NCBI GenBank assembly: GCA_937944275.1
Contig: CALDZH010000122.1
Location: 1 to 40,454 of the forward strand
Length of the DNA: 40,454 nt
Source: an uncultured Woeseiaceae bacterium
Lineage (GTDB): Bacteria; Pseudomonadota; Gammaproteobacteria; Steroidobacterales; Woeseiaceae
Direction of reading: 5' to 3'
Part shown: positions 32,252 through 39,888 of the stretch, one piece after another
How positions within the stretch are numbered: position 1 is the stretch's first letter
Layout: each line of letters opens with the position of its first letter
Translations under genes and position numbers: made by a program
The notes under the pieces: model-generated
Databases searched by the model: none
Seen by the model: only the letters and a program-made list of their open reading frames with translations
What the model was told of the DNA's origin: nothing

Positions 32252-33640
32252 TTAGCTGAATCCGTGCGCAGGCTCAAGGCGACCGGACCAGCCCTCGTCG
32301 CCGAGCGGCAGGTCGTTTCGTTGTTGAACCTCACGTCGCATCATGAAGTTGATAAGCGGGAACTGTCGCGTCATAAACGCGTTGGAACGGTTAACCGGGT
32401 CGGCGAAGCGCCTCAGGATATTCGGGACCGAGTAAAACTCGGCCCGCGCCTTGATGCAAAGCTCCTGCAGTTCTTCCGGTTCGAGCAGTTGTGGTTTGAA
32501 AGGAATCTTGTTGTACGTGTAGGTCGGATCCAGCCACCAGGAGTCATACAACAGGCGTCCTTCCTCCTTGAGCCGCTGGTACAGCGGTGTGCCTGGGAAT
32601 GGCGTCAGGTGATTGAAGGCAGCCATGTAAAAGCGGTGCTCATTGGCAAATCTCACCGTCTCCTTGAATGTGTCCGCGGTGTCACGGTTGTATCCAAAAA
32701 CAAAGGTTGGATAGAGACGAATTTTGTAGCGACGCAGTTTTTCGAGGGCCACGTCATAGCCGCCACCCATGGTGTTGAATTTCTTGTTCATCATGCGCAG
32801 CGTTTCGCGTTCCAGGCTTTCGAAGCCGATCAGGAGTCCCTGGCAGCCACTGCGAGAGATCAGGTCAAGAAACTCCTCATCATGCGCCGCATTGATGCTG
32901 GCTTGTGAAACCCAGCGAATCTTGAGGCGCGCGAGCTCGCGGTACAGGTCCTTTGCTTCTTCGAAATTCGAGGTGATGTTGTCATCAACAAAAAAGTAGA
33001 AACTGTTGCGTTTTCTCGCCGCCTCAACTTCTTTAAGAATGTGATCGATCGGCCGTCGTGTTTGCGTTGCACCAAAGTAACTTTGTACGGCGCAGAACTC
33101 ACAACGAAAATGACAGCCGCGTCCTGCCTCAATCAGTGTCACGGGGACGTAGCGTTTGCCTTTGAAAATGCTGCGATCAACGCGCGTCAGGTTCAGGTTC
33201 GGTCTGTCTTCCTCCCGATAAAAGGTTTGCAGAGTATCGTGCCGGACATCGTCGATGACATTTCCCCATTGCCCTTCAGCTTCGCCAATGATGACGGCAT
33301 CGGCGTACAGCGAGGCTTCCTCGGGACACAGCGTGGCGTGGAATCCACCCAGCACGACCTTGACGCCTCGTTGCCGGTATTCCGTCGCGATCTGATAAGC
33401 GCGCCTTGCCGTGTACGTTTCGATACTGATCGCGACCAGGTCGGTGGCTTCCTCAAACGGGATGACTTCCAGCCTGTCGTCGTAAAAACGAACGTCTACG
33501 TCGGCGGGCGTTAGCCCGGCAATTGCAGCGGGTGCCAGGGGCTCCATTTGCCAACTGCGTATGTATTTCTGGTCACCTGCCCAGCGCCCAACACAAGGGT
33601 GAATGAGCGTCAGACGCATAGCTCTTTGCGGCCCGCTCAC
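32252..33640 (-). CDS. Cobalamin-binding-type radical SAM enzyme (cluster enzyme 2)
   Basis: The 462-residue protein has an N-terminal B12-binding-like domain (about 8-135: MEPLAPAAIAGL, VRFYDDRLEVIPF, TARRAYQIATEYRQRG, VVLGGFHATL) and a radical SAM domain with the [4Fe-4S] motif CHFRCEFC (Cys176, 180, 183) preceded by EAGRG. FVDDNITSN and LLIGFESL are core barrel strands. No D-x-H-x-x-G motif is seen, as is usual for the BchE/HpnJ-like class, which binds cobalamin without a His ligand. GTG 33640 overlaps the previous stop (GTGA) and has AGGA seven bases upstream; ATG 33619 is the alternative. It could methylate or rearrange an unactivated carbon; the substrate is unknown. Confidence 0.9.
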   Translation of the reverse strand: MSGPQRAMRLTLIHPCVGRWAGDQKYIRSWQMEPLAPAAIAGLTPADVDVRFYDDRLEVIPFEEATDLVAISIETYTARRAYQIATEYRQRGVKVVLGGFHATLCPEEASLYADAVIIGEAEGQWGNVIDDVRHDTLQTFYREEDRPNLNLTRVDRSIFKGKRYVPVTLIEAGRGCHFRCEFCAVQSYFGATQTRRPIDHILKEVEAARKRNSFYFFVDDNITSNFEEAKDLYRELARLKIRWVSQASINAAHDEEFLDLISRSGCQGLLIGFESLERETLRMMNKKFNTMGGGYDVALEKLRRYKIRLYPTFVFGYNRDTADTFKETVRFANEHRFYMAAFNHLTPFPGTPLYQRLKEEGRLLYDSWWLDPTYTYNKIPFKPQLLEPEELQELCIKARAEFYSVPNILRRFADPVNRSNAFMTRQFPLINFMMRREVQQRNDLPLGDEGWSGRLEPAHGFS

Positions 33641-34995
33641 AATATTTCCTGCCGCCGAAGCGGTGTAGATTCGGACTGCACCATCTGCCAGTCGCAGGTG
33701 TAAAACTTGTCGAGACGCCTGCCGTAGAAGCGATAGCCGAGATTTGCCCCGAGATACAGGGCTTTGGAAATCGGTGTTGAACGCATGCGCCTGGCAATAG
33801 ACGAGTAGCTGTAAACCTGGCGCCAGGCCTTCATGTTGCCTTGCTCCAGTTCCGCAACGCTCATGTTGGTGGGCTGAAAGACGACATGCTGGCCATCATA
33901 GAGCTCCCAGTTTTTCGTCAGGATCCGGTTCTCCTTTTCGAGGCGCTCGTGCAGGCCGGTACCCGGGAATGGCGTCAATATCGCGAAACGGGGCAGGTCG
34001 ATACGCGTATCGATGACGAACTGCGCGGTTTCCGCGAAGACATCGGTCGTATCACTATCGAGCCCGAATACGAAAGTGCCGTTCAGCGCTATGCCGTGAT
34101 CGTGGAAGCGGCGAATCCATTCTGCGTAGAGTTCGGGCGAGTTAAAACCTTTGCTGACGTCCTTGAGCGCTGCAGGCGAGATGGACTCGAAGCCGACAAG
34201 CAATGCCATGCAGCCACTGCGCGCGCACAGGTCGAGTAGCTCTTCATCGCGTGCAAGCAGGCTGGTGGCAAGGCCTCCCCACTGGATGCGCAGCGGCATC
34301 AACGCGGTAAATAGCTCCGCGGCGTACTCTTTGTCTGCGATCAGGTTGAGGTCGATGAAAATCGCGCGCCTGGCGCCTGTGGAGCGAATTTCGTCAATGA
34401 CCTCTGCAACCGGTTTTTGGTAAGGCTTGCGGCCCCAGGCAAACGGCACCACGCAGAAATCGCAGCGATGGTTGCAGCCGCGCGTTGCTTCGAAGACGCC
34501 TGTCTTTACATGCTTGCCGCCCGGGATCAGGTCCCGGCGCGCGCGCGGGCGATTGGCAAGGCTGAGATCCGGCGCCTGTGTGTAGCGCTCCCGCATTTGG
34601 CCGGCCACAAAATCACGCAACAGTTCCGGCCACGTGTCTTCCGCGTAACCCACTACAAGAGTGTCCGCATGTGCGGCCGCATCGTCGGGTACAAGCGTTA
34701 TGTGGGGACCGCCCATGACGACCGCAATGCCGCGATCGCGAAAATGTCGCGCAAGTTCGTAAGAGCGCTTGGCAGTGCCTGTAATGACAGTGATGCCGAT
34801 GAGGTCGACATCGAGATCCTCGGGAATATCCTCGATGCCTTCGTCGAACAATGAGAGGTCGTGTTCGATTTCGTCCGGAATCAGGGCCGCAAGCGTCGGG
34901 AGCGTCAATGGCGCGTAGCGCAGTGACTTGCGAAAGATGCCGCCGCGGTGACGATACAATGGTCCCTTTGGCGACAGGAGAGCAATTCTAAGCAT
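33637..34995 (-). CDS. Cobalamin-binding-type radical SAM enzyme (cluster enzyme 1, divergent)
   Basis: First gene of the minus operon, 452 residues. The B12-binding-like N-terminus reads LLSPKGPLYRHRGG, then PLTLPTLAALIP and LSLFDEGIEDIP, TAKRSYELARHFRDRG, VVMGGPHITLVP; the radical SAM motif is TRGCNHRCDFC (Cys174, 178, 181), followed by barrel strands FIDLNLIAD and LLVGFESISP. It is the most divergent of the four paralogues: it lacks the MEPL and YDDR-E blocks shared by the other three and has DLN instead of DDN after the second barrel strand. This suggests a different reaction in the pathway. ATG 34995 has GGAG eight bases upstream. Its stop overlaps the next gene by 4 bp. Confidence 0.9.
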   Translation of the reverse strand: MLRIALLSPKGPLYRHRGGIFRKSLRYAPLTLPTLAALIPDEIEHDLSLFDEGIEDIPEDLDVDLIGITVITGTAKRSYELARHFRDRGIAVVMGGPHITLVPDDAAAHADTLVVGYAEDTWPELLRDFVAGQMRERYTQAPDLSLANRPRARRDLIPGGKHVKTGVFEATRGCNHRCDFCVVPFAWGRKPYQKPVAEVIDEIRSTGARRAIFIDLNLIADKEYAAELFTALMPLRIQWGGLATSLLARDEELLDLCARSGCMALLVGFESISPAALKDVSKGFNSPELYAEWIRRFHDHGIALNGTFVFGLDSDTTDVFAETAQFVIDTRIDLPRFAILTPFPGTGLHERLEKENRILTKNWELYDGQHVVFQPTNMSVAELEQGNMKAWRQVYSYSSIARRMRSTPISKALYLGANLGYRFYGRRLDKFYTCDWQMVQSESTPLRRQEIL

Positions 34996-35105
34996 TGCGT
35001 TACTCCGCGGACTGGCCCGGATTGATACCTGCTATGATCAGGCTGTCGAAACGGTATGGCTGATCGCAGGACCTCCAGCTTACCACGGGCTATTTGGCGA
35101 CCAGA
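34996..35105. promoter_or_regulatory. Divergent promoter region of the radical SAM cluster
   Basis: The 110-bp gap separates the two operons. For the minus operon a candidate promoter reads TCGACA (35049-35044), a 16-bp spacer and TATCAA (35027-35022), giving a leader of about 20 nt with GGAG before the ATG. For the plus operon TATGAT (35033-35038) is a good -10 without a clear -35; transcription would start near 35045. The two candidate promoters overlap, which fits coordinated control of both arms. Confidence 0.4.
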
Positions 35106-36446
35106 ATGAAAATAACATTCATCCGCCCGAACATGTATGACGATCGCTCTTCGGATGCGATGGAGCCACTGTGTTTCGCGATCCTCAAATCGCTTACGCC
35201 GGCGGATATCGAGGTATCCTTATATGACGAACGGCTTGAGGAGATTCCGCTCGACCTTGATTCCGATCTCGTCGCGATGACCGTCGAGACCTACACGGCC
35301 AGGCGCGCTTACCAGATAGCCGACCATTATCGGCGGCGCGGAATGCCTGTCGTGATGGGCGGGTACCACCCGACTTTTCTGCCCGACGAAGCATCGGAAC
35401 ATGCTGATGCCGTCGTCAAAGGGGATGCGGAAGGTGTCTGGGAGCGAGTGGTTGAGGACGCTCGCGCGGATTCGTTGCGGCCCGTGTACGAAAGCGCCGA
35501 GTTTCCTTCCCTGGATAACTGCATGCCGGATCGCAGCATATTTGCAGGCAAGAACTATGGACCTATGGGGTTGGTGCAGTTCAGTCGCGGCTGCAGGTTC
35601 AATTGCTCATTTTGCTCGATTCGGGCGTTTTACAAGAACAGCCTCAGGCAACGACCCGTGGAAGACGTCGTCGAGGATATTCGGCGATCAGGGCGCCGGC
35701 ACATTTTTCTCGTCGACGACAATCTGTTTGTGGATGTCGAGACGACCCGGGCTCTTTTTGAGGCGTTGGTGCCGCTGAACATCAGCTGGTCGTGCCAGGT
35801 ATCGATCGATATTGCGAGAGACGCCGATCTTGTACGCCTGATGCGTCGTAGCGGGTGCATCAGCGCGTTGATTGGATTTGAATCGCTCGACATCGACAGC
35901 CTTAGAGAGCTCAAGAAACACTGGAATACCAAGTGGCAATCCTACGATGATGCGATCAGGGTTTTCAGGGATGCAGGCATCATGTTGTATGGCACGTTTG
36001 TGTTTGGCTGCGATAATGACACGGTCAGTTCCTTCGACAAATCGGTGGAATTCGCGCTCCGTAACAAGTTTCTGCTGGCGAATTTCAATCCACTGACGCC
36101 TACGCCTGGCGCACCGCTGTTCGAGCAGATGAAAAAGGAAGGACGGCTTCTGCATGAACGCTGGTGGCTGGACCCGGACTTCGGGTACGGCGATGCGACC
36201 TTCGAGCCACGTGGGATGTCGGCGAGGGAGCTGACAAGCGGATGCTTCTCTTCGAGAAAGAAATTCAATACCGCACATTCGATCATGCGTCGCATGCTTG
36301 ATGTACGGGCAAACCTGCGCACGCCTTACCGGGCCGGCATTTACCTCGTGGCAAATCTACTGTCACGCCGTGAGATACATCGCAAGCAAGGACGCAGGCT
36401 GGGCTCGACCGATTACCAGCCAACACAGCCGGAATTGCGCCCATGA
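35106..36446 (+). CDS. Cobalamin-binding-type radical SAM enzyme (cluster enzyme 3)
   Basis: The 446-residue protein begins KITFIRPNMYDDRSSDAMEP and has the same B12-binding-like blocks as its neighbours (LYDERLEEIPLD, ETYTARRAYQIADHY, VVMGGYHPTFLPDE). The radical SAM motif is SRGCRFNCSFC (Cys163, 167, 170), with FLVDDNLFVD and ALIGFESLD as barrel strands and a C-terminal HERWWLDPDFGYGDATF block also found in enzymes 2 and 4. A TTG at 35094 is in frame, but ATG 35106 gives the paralogues' N-terminus. First gene of the plus arm; its stop overlaps the next start (ATGA). Confidence 0.9.
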   Translation: MKITFIRPNMYDDRSSDAMEPLCFAILKSLTPADIEVSLYDERLEEIPLDLDSDLVAMTVETYTARRAYQIADHYRRRGMPVVMGGYHPTFLPDEASEHADAVVKGDAEGVWERVVEDARADSLRPVYESAEFPSLDNCMPDRSIFAGKNYGPMGLVQFSRGCRFNCSFCSIRAFYKNSLRQRPVEDVVEDIRRSGRRHIFLVDDNLFVDVETTRALFEALVPLNISWSCQVSIDIARDADLVRLMRRSGCISALIGFESLDIDSLRELKKHWNTKWQSYDDAIRVFRDAGIMLYGTFVFGCDNDTVSSFDKSVEFALRNKFLLANFNPLTPTPGAPLFEQMKKEGRLLHERWWLDPDFGYGDATFEPRGMSARELTSGCFSSRKKFNTAHSIMRRMLDVRANLRTPYRAGIYLVANLLSRREIHRKQGRRLGSTDYQPTQPELRP

Positions 36447-37822
36447 AGGTGACGTTTCTCCGTCCGAACATCGGCAGGTTGGAAAACGGCCCGTATATCG
36501 ACGAAGGCCGAATGGAACCGTTGACGCTTGGTGTTCTCGCTGCCTATACGCCGCGTGACGTCGAATGTGTGCTCTACGACGATCGCATGGAACACATCCC
36601 GTTCGACGAGCCTACCGACCTGGCGGCGATTTCGGTGGAGATTTACAACGCTCGCCGCGCGTATGAGATTGCAGCCGAATACCGTAAACGTGGCGTACCC
36701 GTTGTCATGGGCGGGTTTCAGCCAACTCTCGTACCGGACGAATGCCTGCAGCACGCCGATACCATCGTTACAGGGGATGCAGAAATTGTCTGGCCGCAAG
36801 TCGTCAACGATGCGCGCAACGGTAACCTGAAACGCAGGTACGCAGGGTCAACAGATTATCCGCAGCCTCGCGGCGTTCTGACCAGGCGGGATCTGTTTGC
36901 AGGCAAGGGGTACCTGCCAATCAGCCTCATCCAGTACGGTCGCGGATGCCGCTTTGCCTGCGATTTCTGCGTCATCTCGACGTATTTCAATCGCAAACAA
37001 TGCGTGCGGCCAATTCAGGACGTTGTTGCCGAGATCGAGGACCAGGACAGGAAGTTTGTTTTCTTTGTGGACGACAACCTGGTGTCGAGCCACGAGTCGG
37101 CAAAAGAGCTGCTTCGTGCGCTGATCCCGCTGAAGGTCCGCTGGGTTTCACAGGGCTCCATCGACATGACGGAGGACCCCGAACTGATGGAACTCATCGA
37201 GGCCAGCGGCTGCCAGGGGTTTGTCATCGGCTTCGAGTCCGTGCTGCCGAGTAGTGTTCGTGGTATGCGCAAGGCCTGCAACCTGAGCAAGAAGTTCGAC
37301 GGGTGGGATCGGTACGCGCGGCAGGTGGAAGTACTGCGTGAACACCATTTACAGACGTGGGCCGCATTTACGCTCGGGCATGACACCGACACAGTCGAGT
37401 CAGTTGCGGAGACGCTGCAATTCGCTGAGGAGCACAAGTTCTGCTTCGCGGCATTCAATATTCTCATGCCGTATCCGAGTACGCCCCTGTACGCACAACT
37501 TGAGTCTGAAGGGCGGTTACTGTGGGGCGGCAAGTGGTGGCTGCACCCAGAGTATCGCTTCAATCATGCGGCGTTCATACCGAAGAACATGACGCCTGAA
37601 GAGTTGACCGAAGCGGTCTTTAAGTGCCGCGTGCGCTGGAATTCAGTGCCGTCTATATTGACGCGTGTTTGGGATTTTCAAACGCACATGAGTTCTCCGT
37701 ACAGGCTGGGCACGTATTTCGTCTACAACAAGTTATTTGCCAGTGAGGCCATGACGAAGCACGGCATGTATTTTGGCAAGCACGAGGACAGCATCACGAT
37801 GGTTGATCATGGCGCGCGTTGA
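36443..37822 (+). CDS. Cobalamin-binding-type radical SAM enzyme (cluster enzyme 4)
   Basis: The 459-residue protein starts KVTFLRPNIGRLENG and carries the shared blocks GRMEPLTLGVL, LYDDRMEHIPFDE, NARRAYEIAAEYRKRG and VVMGGFQPTLVPDE, then YGRGCRFACDFC (Cys169, 173, 176), FFVDDNLVSS and FVIGFESV. The C-terminal part (GKWWLHPEYRFNHAAF, then WNSVPSILTR) matches enzymes 2 and 3 in layout. It overlaps enzyme 3 by 4 bp and the following membrane-protein gene by 14 bp, so the three are translated as a unit. Enzymes 2, 3 and 4 look like products of successive duplications with separate specialisation. Confidence 0.9.
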   Translation: MKVTFLRPNIGRLENGPYIDEGRMEPLTLGVLAAYTPRDVECVLYDDRMEHIPFDEPTDLAAISVEIYNARRAYEIAAEYRKRGVPVVMGGFQPTLVPDECLQHADTIVTGDAEIVWPQVVNDARNGNLKRRYAGSTDYPQPRGVLTRRDLFAGKGYLPISLIQYGRGCRFACDFCVISTYFNRKQCVRPIQDVVAEIEDQDRKFVFFVDDNLVSSHESAKELLRALIPLKVRWVSQGSIDMTEDPELMELIEASGCQGFVIGFESVLPSSVRGMRKACNLSKKFDGWDRYARQVEVLREHHLQTWAAFTLGHDTDTVESVAETLQFAEEHKFCFAAFNILMPYPSTPLYAQLESEGRLLWGGKWWLHPEYRFNHAAFIPKNMTPEELTEAVFKCRVRWNSVPSILTRVWDFQTHMSSPYRLGTYFVYNKLFASEAMTKHGMYFGKHEDSITMVDHGAR

Positions 37823-38543
37823 AAACTCGCATACAAAGGCGTTGCAGTATTTCTACAACGTCTACCAGTTCATAGCACCACTGGCGTTCTTTCCGATTGC
37901 CTACTGGCTCTGGTGGCGCCGCTTCGGGCGCAATCATGAGCTTGCGTTGCTCGTTATGTTCGTACCGGTTGTGTCGTATTACCTGTTCGTTGGGATCGGC
38001 ATGTTCAAGTACAGACTATGGCGGTTTAACACATCGCCTACGATAGCCGGCATGCGGCCTCACCACGGTTTTGTATTTTCGACAGCGGCAGCCCTGTTTT
38101 TCTATATCTGCCTGCGCATGGTGCCCGTCGATCATGTCGGCATAGGCAGCGTTGCGACGTCTGCTTTTCTGGGCGCATCCGTTTTCGGTTTCTGGAACTG
38201 GTGGTACGAGACGTATGCGATCAAGTCAGGCTTCATATCAATCTATACGAAGAAGGTCGCGGACGGTGCAACGGCCGAGGAAGCGGTTACCGACTACGCA
38301 CCGTTTTTTTTTGGTGGCATGGGCGCGTGTTATGGCGCATTCGTCAAAACGGCCGAGAACCTGTTGCTGACCGAGCATGAACCGACGCTCTATTGGGCCG
38401 TAGCGGTCGGGGGCGGCTTGTCCATGATCGTCGTACCTGTTGCCCTTTACCTGGTGGCGCATCGATACAGGCACGGCGAGTCGGGCTTAAAGTCTTACGT
38501 CGATGTCATAGAAAAGAGCAAGTCCCGACCCGGCGATGGCTAG
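37809..38543 (+). CDS. Polytopic membrane protein of the radical SAM cluster, unknown function
   Basis: I do not recognise this 244-residue protein. It has about five or six hydrophobic helices (roughly 17-36, 45-64, 86-103, 113-131, 163-182, 194-217) separated by short loops, and a basic C-terminus (HRYRHGESGLKSY). Aromatic clusters such as YWLWWRRFGRNHE and FGFWNWWYETYAIKSG, plus MRPHHG with paired His, are distinctive and could be an active site or lipid-facing belt. ATG 37809 lies inside the end of the radical SAM gene; an earlier start (37773) is less likely. As the last gene of the plus arm it may anchor, modify or transport the pathway's lipid-like intermediate (inference). Confidence 0.8.
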   Translation: MARVENSHTKALQYFYNVYQFIAPLAFFPIAYWLWWRRFGRNHELALLVMFVPVVSYYLFVGIGMFKYRLWRFNTSPTIAGMRPHHGFVFSTAAALFFYICLRMVPVDHVGIGSVATSAFLGASVFGFWNWWYETYAIKSGFISIYTKKVADGATAEEAVTDYAPFFFGGMGACYGAFVKTAENLLLTEHEPTLYWAVAVGGGLSMIVVPVALYLVAHRYRHGESGLKSYVDVIEKSKSRPGDG

Positions 38544-38832
38544 TCGTGATAACTCAGGTTTGACCGGGCAGGCGTTGTCCGAGGAATTCTTAACCAGGCG
38601 GTGCGAAATTCTGGGGCCGTACCAGTACGCTGCCTGTGAAATTCGCCGTCTTTCAAAAAATACTGCATGAGTACATCTTATCGACGTATCAGAAGATGGG
38701 AGAACCAAATTCACGTGGATTGCGGTCAAGCACGGTAGGCAGTGGGAAGTAATTTCTCAATCATTTTCGAGAGTCGAGTAGAATGATCGTCGAGGCTTTT
38801 TTTTAGTAGCGACAAGTCGAGCGGTAAGAACT
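38544..38832. other. Intergenic region before the methyltransferase gene
   Basis: No convincing gene is seen. It contains a hairpin with arms ATCATTTT (38760-38767) and AGAATGAT (38780-38787, one G-U pair), and an eight-T run (38797-38804) nine bases later. TAGAAT (38779-38784) is a possible -10 for the methyltransferase gene with only a weak TTCTCA upstream. A minus-strand open frame (38729-38487) overlaps the cluster's last gene and has no recognisable features. Confidence 0.4.
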
Positions 38833-39651
38833 ATGCCAAACACGATTTTCGATTCCGAGAAAGCGGGTGAATATTACGACGATGCGAACGTGTCGACGTT
38901 TTACCAGCAATGCTGGGGCGGCGAAGATATACACATTGGTCTTTACTCTACCGGCAAGGAGACGGTTGCGGATGCGTCTGCAGCCATGACCCGGCATCTA
39001 CTCGAACGCGCTGGAATCGTTGCTGGTCTTAAGGTGCTCGATATAGCTTGCGGATTCGGGGGGACGCTGCGAACGCTTGCACGGTTGGGCTGCCGGGTAA
39101 AGGGTATCGACATCTCAGAGAAGTGCGTCGATCATGCTGGCAAAGGTAACGCAAGAGCAGGACTCACTGATCGTATCGAGGTTAAGGTCGGAGACTTCCA
39201 TAGCATCGATAGTGCGCCTGGTGCGTGGGATGCTGTTATCTGCCAAGAGGCGATTATCCATTCTCCCAATCGTCCAAGGGTGTTTGCCGAAGTTCACAGG
39301 ATTCTGCGTCCGGATGGAGTGTTTGCTTTTTCCGATATCCTCACGGGCCAAGAAGCGGATATCTCAAAGGTGGAGGCGGCCTTTGCCCGATTGGGAGCGA
39401 GCGCAGACGCGACGATTAGTAGTTATCTGAAAATGGCCGAGGAAGCTGGCCTTGAAATCCTGCACGTTGAAGAACGACTGAGCGACATCAAGACCCATTA
39501 CGATAAGTTGGCGGATCACCTTGCGAAGCCAGACAGCGGCCTTGACCCCGAAGCTGTAGCATCGATTTCGAGAAGCATCTCTTACTGGCAAAGTGCTTTG
39601 TCAAACGGTGATATAACTTGGGCTTGCTTTGTTGCGCGTAAGCCGGTCTGA
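38833..39651 (+). CDS. Sarcosine/dimethylglycine N-methyltransferase-like SAM methyltransferase
   Basis: The 272-residue class I methyltransferase resembles the dimethylglycine methyltransferase branch of glycine betaine synthesis: YYDDANVSTFYQQCWGGEDIHIGLY (in parts, 14-38) precedes the SAM motif VLDIACGFGGT (68-78), then VKGIDIS (89-95), VGDFHSID and CQEAIIHSPNRPRVFAEVHRILRPDG (in parts). WGGEDIHIG is strongly characteristic of sarcosine/dimethylglycine methyltransferases. A glycine/sarcosine partner enzyme is not in the window, so the substrate could be dimethylglycine from elsewhere or another amine. It stands alone between two sizeable intergenic regions; no operon partner. Confidence 0.85.
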   Translation: MPNTIFDSEKAGEYYDDANVSTFYQQCWGGEDIHIGLYSTGKETVADASAAMTRHLLERAGIVAGLKVLDIACGFGGTLRTLARLGCRVKGIDISEKCVDHAGKGNARAGLTDRIEVKVGDFHSIDSAPGAWDAVICQEAIIHSPNRPRVFAEVHRILRPDGVFAFSDILTGQEADISKVEAAFARLGASADATISSYLKMAEEAGLEILHVEERLSDIKTHYDKLADHLAKPDSGLDPEAVASISRSISYWQSALSNGDITWACFVARKPV

Positions 39652-39888
39652 GAAAGGTTGTTTCTTCGCATATATCTCAGCGAGGAAGCTCGGCGTGCCC
39701 GCCTGACTTCGACAATCCTCGCTAATGTAGCGAGGGACTGCGTATGCCTGGAAGCTGCTCTTTGTTTAGCCAGGTATCATGACGACTTACGGTTGTCGAC
39801 TGAGGCTTGATAGCCTAATCCGCGTCTTGGCTAGCGCGGCATATTCCTTCAATATGCCGGGTGTCAACACAGATTCAGGAGTGTCCCC
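39652..39888. other. Intergenic region with four consecutive hairpins
   Basis: No gene is seen. Four stem-loops follow one another: CCTCGCTA-ATG-TAGCGAGG (39717-39735); ATGCCTGG (39744-39751) with CCAGGTAT (39770-39777, one G-U pair); AGGCT-TGAT-AGCCT (39803-39816); and CGGCATATT-CCTTC-AATATGCCG (39837-39859). None is followed by a T-run, so they are not ordinary intrinsic terminators. They could form a structured leader of the M24 gene or a small RNA; the last ends 29 bases before its ATG. Confidence 0.5.

Noticed and set aside
28806-38543. Bacteriochlorophyll (BchE) or hopanoid (HpnJ/HpnR) cluster
   Set aside because: The radical SAM enzymes share the class architecture, but no tetrapyrrole, squalene-cyclase or other hpn gene is nearby, and GH3 and GNAT genes do not belong to those pathways.
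38487-38729. Minus-strand frame in the gap before the methyltransferase gene
   Set aside because: It overlaps the membrane-protein gene, has no ribosome binding site or motif and no hydrophobic or domain pattern.
38797-38804. Eight-T run as an intrinsic terminator
   Set aside because: The nearest hairpin ends nine bases earlier and is AT-rich; spacing and stability do not fit a normal terminator.
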